Origin: Colwellia sp. 39_35_sub15_T18
GTDB taxonomy: Bacteria; Pseudomonadota; Gammaproteobacteria; Enterobacterales; Alteromonadaceae
Direction: 5' to 3'
DNA: 40,890 nt
Assembly (NCBI GenBank): GCA_002162675.1
Contig: MAAE01000033.1
Location: 1-40,890, forward strand
Shown here: positions 34,816 through 40,890 of the stretch, piece after piece
How the letters are laid out: each line of letters opens with the position of its first letter
Numbering within the stretch: position 1 is the first letter of the stretch
The notes under the pieces: model-generated
The model's input: the letters and a program-made list of their open reading frames with translations, nothing else
Database searches by the model: none
Told to the model about the DNA's origin: nothing
Position numbers and translations under genes: made by a program

Positions 34816-37209
34816 ATGGCTACAACGTCTGTTTCACATTGCAAACTTATCCCTTCACAACTTAGCTCGACCATATCTGCTCAACTTTTTCATCAAACAC
34901 AATGTGCTAGTAATATAAAACAAACCTTTGTTGGTCATGAACGCGCTAAAGAGGCACTTGAATTTGGCTTAGCTATGTCTGCAATTGGTTTTAATGTTTT
35001 TGCTATGGGAGAGCACGGAACAGGCCGACAAACCCTGATAAAACAAATGCTAACAACTTTAGCTAAAAAAGAACCTACGCCGCCTGAATGGTGTTACATC
35101 AATAATTTTGATGAAAACCACGCACCCTTTAAACTGTATGTAAACCCGGGTGATGGTAAACAGCTTTTATCGCGGATGAATAAGTTTATTGATGAATTAT
35201 TAGACTTATTTCCTGAGGTTTTTGATAATCCGGGCTATCAACGACAAAAGTCTGCCATAGATAGAGAATTTAATAAAAAATATGACCAAGCCATTACGAC
35301 CGTTGAAGAAATTGCTTTAAAAAAGGATGTCGCATTATATGAAGAAAATGGTGAGGTAGGCTTTTCACCTTTAGTTGATGGTAAACCTTTAAATGATAAA
35401 GAATTTGCTAATGTAAATGAGACTGAAAGAGCCAAATTTTATCAGTTATTGGCTGAGCTTGAAAATGTCTTGTCTGAACAATTGCTTGAATTGCCTTTAT
35501 GGAAACGTATTTCATCTGACAAAATGCGTAAGCTTAAATATGACACCGCAGAGCAAGGTATAGCGCCTTATTTGAAAGAGCTTGAGCAAGAGTTTTCTGC
35601 TAACCAAGGGGTGTTAAAGTACTTATGCAAAGTGAAAGCGCATATTGTTGATGCTGTTTTAGAGGTTTTAGTTACTGAAGAAGAGGATTCTGCTAACGAC
35701 AAAGACTTGCGCAAGCTTATGGTGGAGCGCTTTTTACCTAATTTACTGGTGCCGCGTGATGTTAATGATGGTGCTCCTGTAGTTTATGAACAAAACCCAA
35801 CCTATCAAAATTTATTTGGCCATGTTGACTTTTCTAGCTTTCAAGGGAGCAGTTACACCAGTTATCGTTTAATTCGCCCCGGCGCATTGCATAAAGCCAA
35901 TGGTGGTTATTTGCTGCTTGATGCGGATAAGTTACTTACTCAGCCTTTAGTGTGGAGTCGATTAAAATTAGCCTTGAAAACAGGGCAAATAACCATAGAG
36001 AACCCTTATTCTGAATTATCTCAACCAGGATCTTATAGCTTACAGCCGGAAAAAATACCGCTGCAAGTTAAGGTAGTTTTATTGGGTGATGCTGAAATTT
36101 ATTACACCTTACAAGATTACGATCAAGAATTTACTGAGTTGTTTAGAGTGTTAGCCGATTTTGATCGTTATTTAATAAAAAATGACGATAATTTAATCGC
36201 TTTTGGTAATTTGATACGCCAACGAGCGTTTAAGCATAATTATCCAAAAATTGATGATGAAGCCGTACTTGAATTGGTGCGATATGCTTTAAGGCGAGCA
36301 GAGCATCAACATAAAATTTCAGCCAATATAGTGCAAATTAATGATTTATTAGATGAAGCCAATTACTGTTGGAACAAAAGTGGCGGTAACGGCACGTTAA
36401 CCGCCGAACATATTGCCATGGCGTTGGCCGCAAAAAAACGCCGAACGGGCCGATTAAGCGAAACTTGGCTGGATGAAATTAAAGAGCGGCAAGTGTTAAT
36501 TAGCACCGAAGGAAAGTTTGTTGGCAAAGTTAATGGCTTAACCGTGTTAGAAATTGGCGATAGTGTTTTTGGTACACCGGCACGAATTACGGCCACTGTT
36601 TACGCTGGCAGCCAAGGGGTGACCGATATAGAAGGAGAAGTCGATTTAGGTAAGTCTATTCATTCAAAAGGAGTGTTGTTATTAACGGGATATTTAGGGC
36701 ATAAGTACGGGCAAGGATTTCCGGTAAGTATTTCTGCTAACATTGCTATTGAACAATCTTATGGGCATATCGACGGAGATAGCGCCTCAATGGCTGAACT
36801 TTGCGCATTAATATCTGCGGTTACGTTATTAGCTATTGATCAAAGCTTAGCGATTACAGGTTCAATAAACCAACATGGTGAGGTGCAATCTATTGGCGGT
36901 GTTAATGAGAAGATAGAAGGCTTTTTTCAACTTTGTAAAGATAAGGGCTTAACAGGCAAGCAAGGAGTGATTATTCCTAAAACTAATGTTGTTAATTTAA
37001 TGCTAAATAATGATGTTATTGATGCTGTAGAGCAAGGCATGTTTACTATTTATGCCGTAGAAACGATTGACCAAGCGTTAGAACTATTGATGTCGACTAA
37101 GGCCGGTACGCTTAATAGTACTGGCCGCTATCCTCGTAAATCAATTCACGCACTGGCGCTAGAAAAACTAGAAAACTTTGCTGAATTACTAGAAGGTGGT
37201 GAAGAATAA
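34816..37209 (+). CDS. Lon-like ATP-dependent protease (LonH/YcbZ family)
   Basis: This 797-aa protein has an N-terminal AAA_32-type ATPase part and a C-terminal Lon protease domain (about 560-760). The catalytic pair is Ser658 (in DGDSASMAEL) and Lys699 (in GGVNEKIEGFF), at the spacing known for Lon. The Walker A segment (GEHGTGRQT, 65-73) has Arg71 where classical P-loops have Lys. The Lon substrate-recognition N-domain is missing, which sets it apart from LonA and fits LonH/YcbZ. AAGGA seven bases upstream supports the ATG. It is convergent with the integron integrase 34 bases away. Confidence 0.88.
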   Translation: MATTSVSHCKLIPSQLSSTISAQLFHQTQCASNIKQTFVGHERAKEALEFGLAMSAIGFNVFAMGEHGTGRQTLIKQMLTTLAKKEPTPPEWCYINNFDENHAPFKLYVNPGDGKQLLSRMNKFIDELLDLFPEVFDNPGYQRQKSAIDREFNKKYDQAITTVEEIALKKDVALYEENGEVGFSPLVDGKPLNDKEFANVNETERAKFYQLLAELENVLSEQLLELPLWKRISSDKMRKLKYDTAEQGIAPYLKELEQEFSANQGVLKYLCKVKAHIVDAVLEVLVTEEEDSANDKDLRKLMVERFLPNLLVPRDVNDGAPVVYEQNPTYQNLFGHVDFSSFQGSSYTSYRLIRPGALHKANGGYLLLDADKLLTQPLVWSRLKLALKTGQITIENPYSELSQPGSYSLQPEKIPLQVKVVLLGDAEIYYTLQDYDQEFTELFRVLADFDRYLIKNDDNLIAFGNLIRQRAFKHNYPKIDDEAVLELVRYALRRAEHQHKISANIVQINDLLDEANYCWNKSGGNGTLTAEHIAMALAAKKRRTGRLSETWLDEIKERQVLISTEGKFVGKVNGLTVLEIGDSVFGTPARITATVYAGSQGVTDIEGEVDLGKSIHSKGVLLLTGYLGHKYGQGFPVSISANIAIEQSYGHIDGDSASMAELCALISAVTLLAIDQSLAITGSINQHGEVQSIGGVNEKIEGFFQLCKDKGLTGKQGVIIPKTNVVNLMLNNDVIDAVEQGMFTIYAVETIDQALELLMSTKAGTLNSTGRYPRKSIHALALEKLENFAELLEGGEE

Positions 37210-37243
37210 AGTATTTTATTTAAGGTCAAATGACTCAAATCCT

Positions 37244-38209
37244 TTAGAGAATATCTGACAAAGGGCTTCGCACGCCATTAGCGCCATGTTCAATAACGTG
37301 TGTATAAATTTGCGTGGTGCGCAAATCGCTATGGCCTAGTTGCTCTTGCACGGTACGAATGTCTGCACCGCGTTGTAATAAATGGGTTGCAAAAGAATGT
37401 CGTAAGGTATGGCAAGTGACATTTTTTGTGATATTTGCCGCTTTCGCTGCTTGTTTGACTACTTTTCTGATAGACGTTTCATTAATATGATGTCGCCTAA
37501 GCGCATTAACTTCTGGGTCAATACTCAATCTTTTTGAGGGAAATAGGTAATGCCACCCTAACTCTTTGCGCGCATAGGGGGATTTTCGACTTAAGGCAAA
37601 AGGCAGGTAAACACCCTGATAAGCAGGGTTTTCATTGTCACATTGAAAAAGTAATTCGACACTGCTTATTTGCATTTTAAGCTGCTGAACAAGTTCTTTG
37701 GCTAAGGTAACACAGCGATTTTTTGCACCTTTACCTTGCCACACTCGTACGGTGAAATGATCAAAGTCTATATCTTGTATTCGCAAACGCACCGCTTCCA
37801 TTAAACGTAAACCACTGCCGTACATTAGTTGGCAAACTAATCTATAATTTGCGTTTATCTGTGGTAATAATACCGACACTTCTTGTTGTGTTAGTACTAC
37901 CGGTAGCTTTTGTTGTATGTGACTTTTATTAAAGTTTAGCTCTAGAGTTAACTCGTTTTTAAGTACATTTTTGTACATATACGCTACAGCGTTTAATGCC
38001 AGCGCTTGAGTTTTTGGAGCAACATTCATTACATTTGATAAGTGAGATAAAAAAGCCTCAACTTCACGATCATGATATTTACTTGGGTGATTTTTATTAT
38101 TAAAAAGAATAAAAGCTTTTATCCAATATAAATAAGATTCAATAGTGCGCTTTGCATACCTTTGGGTCCACATTAATTCTTCGATGTGAACAAGGAAAAG
38201 TGAGCTCAT
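37244..38209 (-). CDS. intI: Integron integrase IntI
   Basis: This 321-aa tyrosine recombinase has all catalytic residues visible: R135 (GSGLRLMEA), K160 (QGKGAKNR), H267 and R270 (HTLRHSFATHLL), H293 (LGHSDL) and Y302 (TTQIYTHV). The stretch at about 197-240 (AYQGVYLPFALSRKSPYARKELGWHYLFPS) is the extra domain that sets integron integrases apart from XerC/D. It recombines attC cassette ends into attI. TAAGGA lies about eight bases before the ATG. A LexA box overlaps its promoter. The length is normal and no frameshift is seen, so it is probably active. Confidence 0.97.
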   Translation of the reverse strand: MSSLFLVHIEELMWTQRYAKRTIESYLYWIKAFILFNNKNHPSKYHDREVEAFLSHLSNVMNVAPKTQALALNAVAYMYKNVLKNELTLELNFNKSHIQQKLPVVLTQQEVSVLLPQINANYRLVCQLMYGSGLRLMEAVRLRIQDIDFDHFTVRVWQGKGAKNRCVTLAKELVQQLKMQISSVELLFQCDNENPAYQGVYLPFALSRKSPYARKELGWHYLFPSKRLSIDPEVNALRRHHINETSIRKVVKQAAKAANITKNVTCHTLRHSFATHLLQRGADIRTVQEQLGHSDLRTTQIYTHVIEHGANGVRSPLSDIL

Positions 38210-38236
38210 GTATATATCCTTATTTATTTTACTGGC

Positions 38237-38254
38237 ACTGTATACGTATACAGT
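38237..38254. promoter_or_regulatory. LexA (SOS) box upstream of intI
   Basis: ACTGTATACGTATACAGT is a perfect 18-bp palindrome with the CTGT-N8-ACAG core of gammaproteobacterial LexA sites. It lies 28 bases before the intI start and overlaps the predicted -10 box. SOS control of integron integrases is established for Vibrio cholerae and class 1 integrons. Confidence 0.9.
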
Positions 38255-38281
38255 CTAGTGTTGTTTCCTGCTTTGTGCCAA
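38252..38281 (-). promoter_or_regulatory. Candidate intI promoter
   Basis: On the minus strand, TTGGCA (38276-38281) and TAGACT (38252-38257) are 18 bases apart. The -10 shares three bases with the LexA box, so LexA binding would block it. Confidence 0.5.
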
Positions 38282-38340
38282 TAAAAAGGAAGTTTTCTCG
38301 TATTCATCTTTAATAAATGATGAACATTGTTAGTAAGCTA

Positions 38341-38369
38341 TTGTAGTTAATAAACAAGTAAGGTATCTT
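38341..38369 (+). promoter_or_regulatory. Candidate cassette promoter (Pc)
   Basis: TTGTAG (38341-38346) and TATCTT (38364-38369) are separated by 17 bases and read toward the cassette array, from the place where integron Pc promoters usually lie. Both boxes are 4/6 matches. Confidence 0.4.
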
Positions 38370-38400
38370 TTTAATTTTACAGGTATGAAAGAATGATTTT

Positions 38401-38446
38401 ATCTTTGTTTAAACAGGGAGTTTTTCTTTCTAATAAGCTGTTAAGT
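38401..38446 (+). other. attI: Candidate attI site
   Basis: GTTAAGT at 38440-38446 fits the GTTRRRY crossover core exactly and lies between intI and the first cassette gene. Thirteen bases at 38407-38419 (GTTTAAACAGGGA) are identical to a block in the third attC (40853-40865), perhaps an integrase contact. The insertion point would be after G38440. Confidence 0.6.
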
Positions 38447-38479
38447 TGATACTCAAATACTCCTAGTATAAGGATTTTC

Positions 38480-38959
38480 ATGCAAGGCAAAATAGTACGT
38501 TGGAATGACGACCGTGGATTTGGCTTTATTTCAGAAAATGGTACAAAAGATGAAGTATTTGCTCATATTTCTCAGTTTAAAAAAGGATATCGCAGACCAA
38601 GGAAAGGCGACTCAGTACTATTTCAGGTTGCAATGGAAAAAGGCAAGCAAAGCGCTAAATCAATTTCATTAATTAGTGTTAAAGGTATACCTGAAGATAA
38701 GCCGTCTATTATTTCAAATGTATTTTCATTTCTATTGTTAATTGCATTTGGGTTTGGTATTTACTCTTTTGTTATTAAACCAAAATTGTATCCCGCTTAT
38801 GAAGAAATGGGGTTTACTTGTGAAGGAAAAACTCACTGTAGCAGTATGGTGTCTTGCGATGAAGCAAAATTCTATTTAGCTAATTGCCCAAATGTTCAGA
38901 TAGATGGAAATAATGATGGTGAACCTTGTGAGAGACAATTGTGTAATAGCAGCTGGTAA
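38480..38959 (+). CDS. Cassette 1: cold-shock domain, membrane helix and excalibur domain protein
   Basis: This 159-aa protein has an N-terminal cold-shock (OB-fold) domain (1-66, with GKIVRWNDDRGFGFI and the EVFAHIS segment), one membrane helix (about 77-97) and a C-terminal excalibur-type region (about 108-159) with six Cys and the DGNNDGEPCE calcium-loop-like motif. The OB-fold should bind RNA or DNA inside the cell, with the Cys-rich end outside. AAGGATTTTC before the ATG is a strong SD. It is in the normal cassette orientation, read from attI, and attC starts four bases after the stop. Confidence 0.88.
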   Translation: MQGKIVRWNDDRGFGFISENGTKDEVFAHISQFKKGYRRPRKGDSVLFQVAMEKGKQSAKSISLISVKGIPEDKPSIISNVFSFLLLIAFGFGIYSFVIKPKLYPAYEEMGFTCEGKTHCSSMVSCDEAKFYLANCPNVQIDGNNDGEPCERQLCNSSW

Positions 38960-38963
38960 ATCA

Positions 38964-39064
38964 ACTTAACAAGTCAATTTAAACGGAACTAAAACAGTTT
39001 GCCATGTTTCGTTCCTTAACAAGTTTGGCAAACAATTTTAGTCCGCTTAATGTGGGCGTTAGCT
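38964..39064 (+). other. attC: attC recombination site 1
   Basis: The site runs from ACTTAAC (38964-38970, fits RYYYAAC) to GTTAGCT (39058-39064). Inside, CGGAACTAAAAC-AGTTTGCCA pairs with TGGCAAACAATTTTAGTCCG with an unpaired A, the extrahelical base that sets attC strand choice. Length of about 101 bp is in the normal range. It closes cassette 1 (38441-39058). Confidence 0.92.
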
Positions 39065-39088
39065 GTTTTGCTATGTTTTAGGCTGTTT

Positions 39089-39769
39089 TCAAATAAAAAC
39101 ATCAACTTTCTTTTTATCGGTTAACAGCAAAGCAGCCTTTTCTTGATATAAGTTAAATGTATCATCGGATATAAATTTATCAAGCGTATTAATTATTTCT
39201 TTCATGTAAGAGGCTGATACTTGATAAGTCTGACGTTCAGGATATTCTTTAGCACGTTGGTCCAATTTCTCTGATCTGTGAGAAAAATACTCAATAGTAT
39301 CAATTTTTTTATCAGGGTCAACGTCACCTTTTCCATAAGAAAGGATCTCTAGAGTAGACTCTAAATCGTGCATTTTTTCCATTTTTCTCGATATTATTGG
39401 ATTACCTGATTTACCTAATCTAATCGGCTCATCACTGCCGTATTTTTGTGTATATTCCCACTGCATATCATTCACATTTTTAACAATACTATGAAGTTCG
39501 TTTATACTCATATTAGAAAAGTCGAGATCTTTTTTTTTAAATATTTGTTCATAAGCACTACCCTCAATTAATGATGAATCAAAGATTTTATTATCTTGTT
39601 TTTCTTTCGGATAGAGATTAATGGTGCTTAAGTTAGCTTTTAAATTGCTTTCGATTATCGCTTTTTGTTCAGAAATGTTTTTTAGATTTTCGTTACCTAT
39701 TTTTGGAAACGCTGTACCTTTATTTCCAAGTTGACTATGTAATGATAATGAGTTGATATTAATTTTCAT
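39089..39769 (-). CDS. Cassette 2: unrecognised protein, gene read against the array
   Basis: This 226-aa soluble protein has no signal and no membrane helix. It is Lys, Asn, Ser and Ile rich, with a likely disordered first third and a helical rest (DFSNMSINELHSIVKNVNDMQWEYTQKYG near 82-110, then ESTLEILSYGKGD). I do not recognise the family. It reads toward attI, opposite to typical cassette genes, so it needs its own promoter. Its stop lies about 25 bases from attC site 1. Base use is AT-rich even for this window, consistent with recent transfer. Confidence 0.75.
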   Translation of the reverse strand: MKININSLSLHSQLGNKGTAFPKIGNENLKNISEQKAIIESNLKANLSTINLYPKEKQDNKIFDSSLIEGSAYEQIFKKKDLDFSNMSINELHSIVKNVNDMQWEYTQKYGSDEPIRLGKSGNPIISRKMEKMHDLESTLEILSYGKGDVDPDKKIDTIEYFSHRSEKLDQRAKEYPERQTYQVSASYMKEIINTLDKFISDDTFNLYQEKAALLLTDKKKVDVFI

Positions 39770-39814
39770 AAAAAATCCTTTTTAATTAAATTATTGTATT
39801 GCTTTATCGACATT

Positions 39815-39840
39815 ACTCAATAAAACTTGAGTTTTTTATA
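39815..39840 (+). terminator. Plus-strand terminator-like hairpin inside cassette 2
   Basis: ACTCAA-TAAAAC-TTGAGT is followed by six T on the plus strand. It would stop transcription coming from attI before it reaches the far gene of cassette 2. On the minus strand it has no T-run after the stem. Confidence 0.55.
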
Positions 39841-39861
39841 ATAAATCAACTCATTATAATT

Positions 39862-39900
39862 AACGGCTCATGAGGTTAAGACCCTATGAGCCGTAGCCGT
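39862..39900. terminator. Hairpin downstream of the secreted-protein gene in cassette 2
   Basis: ACGGCTCAT and ATGAGCCGT form a 9-bp stem around about 13 bases, between the two minus-strand genes of cassette 2. There is no T-run on the minus strand, so termination is not certain. Confidence 0.4.
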
Positions 39901-39915
39901 TTATATCTATTCTAA

Positions 39916-40428
39916 TTAGCCTTTAGATCTCACCTCATATGTAATCCCACCATAAGTGCGAGATCCTGTCGTTGTTTTATTCTCAACTCTCCAATAATAA
40001 GTACCTGTATTATATATAGAGGTGGAAACTGCTACGCCATATCCGCCCGCAACTCTGTTGCCCAAACTATCAACTAAAGTCACTTTGAAATCATGTCCGT
40101 CATAATTTCTTAAAATAGCAAAACCGTATCTGTGACAGCTACCTCCATCATGAGTAAAGCTTGCAATAGTCCGGGTATCTCCCAATTTTATACTCGTGTA
40201 TCGAGTATAAACGGTGGCGCTACAACGTTGATATGCACTGGCTGTTTGACCACTTTTAGCAGCCTCTTCAAAATCTAGAATAGAATTTAATGCTTCAATT
40301 TGATCATGCGGCTCTAGCACTTTAACTGACGGTGATTCTGTAACAGCGCCATCGGCACTCATGACATTAAAAGAAAAACTTGCAGCAGCAATAAGTAGTG
40401 TAGCAGGGAGTAAATGTAAATATTTCAT
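39916..40428 (-). CDS. Cassette 2: secreted protein of unknown function, gene read against the array
   Basis: This 170-aa protein has a Sec signal (1-24, ending VMSA-DG), a short acidic linker, and a beta-rich C-terminal domain (about 68-170) with two Cys (in RCSAT and SCHRYG) and repeated Thr/Tyr/Gly segments ending in GTYYWRVENKT. The last part resembles the beta-sandwich of bacterial pre-peptidase C-terminal domains; this is a weak resemblance, not an assignment. AAAGGA about nine bases upstream is a good SD. A perfect palindrome CTATAAATATTTATAG lies at 40465-40480, some 37 bases before the start, where a promoter is expected. Confidence 0.75.
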   Translation of the reverse strand: MKYLHLLPATLLIAAASFSFNVMSADGAVTESPSVKVLEPHDQIEALNSILDFEEAAKSGQTASAYQRCSATVYTRYTSIKLGDTRTIASFTHDGGSCHRYGFAILRNYDGHDFKVTLVDSLGNRVAGGYGVAVSTSIYNTGTYYWRVENKTTTGSRTYGGITYEVRSKG

Positions 40429-40464
40429 AACTTAAAATCCTTTATTGAGTTAGTTTACAAAAAA

Positions 40465-40480
40465 CTATAAATATTTATAG
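40465..40480. promoter_or_regulatory. 16-bp palindrome in the promoter region of the secreted cassette gene
   Basis: CTATAAATATTTATAG is a perfect palindrome that also contains TATAAA, usable as a -10 box on either strand. It is the likely control region for the minus-strand genes of cassette 2. Confidence 0.35.
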
Positions 40481-40540
40481 CTCAATGATAATGATATACT
40501 TTTGATAGAAGATCATGTTTTAATTTGGGTAACAGTCAAC

Positions 40541-40638
40541 AGCTAACAAGACGTTCAAACGGACAAAAAACTGTTGGCTGTTTCACTCCGTTCACAATTT
40601 TAGCCAACAATTTTTTGCCGCTTAACGTGGCGTTAGTT
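40541..40638 (+). other. attC: attC recombination site 2
   Basis: The site runs from AGCTAAC (40541-40547) to GTTAGTT (40632-40638). CGGACAAAAAACTGTTGGCT pairs imperfectly with AGCCAACAATTTTTTGCCG, leaving extrahelical bases. It closes cassette 2, which is therefore about 1574 bp (39059-40632) and holds two genes. From 40429 to the window end the only other things are the palindrome at 40465, cassette 3's tiny ORF and the start of attC 3. Confidence 0.9.
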
Positions 40639-40776
40639 TGCTATTTATTTTAGGTGCTTTTAAATCAGTAATTACAAATTCTGGTGAGTTTGTTAAAGCC
40701 GTTATCAATCATAGGAAGTGTCTAGGTTTAGCCGTTATTTTTCAGCGTTCAAACTTCCAAATGTTTTAGCTAATTT

Positions 40777-40890
40777 ATGTACTGGTTTTCTTTCGGTGGG
40801 TTGGTTACAGTAGTGTTATTAAAAAGTTGTTGTGCATCAGCAACTAACAAGCGTTTAAACAGGGACAAATTACAGTTGGCTGGTTCCGCT
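40777..40890 (+). CDS. Cassette 3: small ORF running into attC (partial)
   Basis: An ATG at 40777, right after an in-frame TAA, opens 38 codons with no stop before the window ends. The peptide starts MYWFSFGGLVTVVLLKSCC, a hydrophobic helix with two Cys, and its next part is encoded by the attC arm itself. There is no clear SD. Cassette 3 (from 40633) has no larger ORF on either strand, so it is either this micro-gene or a non-coding cassette. Confidence 0.3.
   Translation, partial: MYWFSFGGLVTVVLLKSCCASATNKRLNRDKLQLAGSA
40842..40890 (+). other. attC: attC recombination site 3 (cut by the window end)
   Basis: AACTAAC at 40842-40848 followed by AAGCGTTTAAACAGGGACAA and CAGTTGGCTGG repeats the left arm of attC site 2 and shows that the array continues to the right. 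Confidence 0.8.

Noticed and set aside
37244..38209. XerC/XerD or phage integrase
   Set aside because: The extra domain typical of IntI, the LexA box, attI core and attC sites next door identify an integron integrase.
39770..39915. An additional attC between the two genes of cassette 2
   Set aside because: The hairpin there lacks RYYYAAC and GTTRRRY ends and the long imperfect arms seen in the other three sites.
40481..40502. Fur box (GATAATGATA) near the secreted cassette gene
   Set aside because: Only the first half matches the 19-bp consensus; the second half does not.

Overview
The window looks like a chromosomal segment of a low-GC marine gammaproteobacterium of the Alteromonadales, most like Colwelliaceae (Colwellia or Thalassotalea type). 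That placement is inference from protein style and gene order (TtpC-type TonB2 operon, DUF3301/DUF3549 pair, leuS-lptE-holA-nadD-rsfS-rlmH-mrdA-mrdB-rlpA-dacA cluster, chromosomal integron). No rRNA, tRNA, CRISPR array or insertion sequence was seen.

Layout. 1-5280: a six-gene, translationally coupled energy-transduction operon (DUF3450 protein, TtpC-like, ExbB, ExbD, TonB, TPR protein) ending in a terminator. 5332-5866: a single-gene unit for a secreted Cys-rich repeat protein that resembles the HvfA/bufferin class of copper-binding RiPP precursors, without its modifying enzymes nearby. 5880-13340: small conserved or hypothetical genes (lipoprotein, DUF1456/YehS, membrane protein, E. coli-type YcaO, DUF805-like, DUF3301, DUF3549, TruC). 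13340-13650: a hairpin-rich element likely to be a dispersed repeat. 13651-21200: an RND efflux operon on the minus strand (adaptor plus two different RND pumps) behind two palindromic operator candidates. 21430-22290: a copy of a dispersed intergenic repeat, a small lipoprotein and a terminator. 22293-33976: the conserved cell-elongation/leuS cluster, all on the minus strand. 34219-37209: a YbeL-like zinc-ribbon protein and a LonH-like protease. 37244-40890: a chromosomal integron platform with the integrase reading left, a LexA box at its promoter, an attI candidate, and the first cassettes of an array that runs off the right edge.

How the genes work together. The TonB operon would energise outer-membrane receptors for iron, haem or other metals; the Cys-rich secreted protein next door plausibly handles metal too, but the link is only proximity. 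The leuS-to-dacA block joins tRNA charging, LPS assembly, replication, NAD synthesis, ribosome maturation and the RodA/PBP2 elongasome, as in many gammaproteobacteria. The integron is the truly accessory part: integrase expression is probably SOS-controlled, and the cassettes carry a cold-shock/excalibur membrane protein, two unrecognised genes oriented against the array, and a tiny ORF that runs into an attC site.

Most notable observations: the orphan HvfA-like precursor built of five 45-bp repeats; the LexA-controlled integron with an antisense two-gene cassette; a REP-like palindrome read through as the N-terminus of LptE; a diverged duplicate of the mrdA start that makes a 37-codon leader ORF; and an inverted pair of about 69-bp dispersed repeats 15.5 kb apart.
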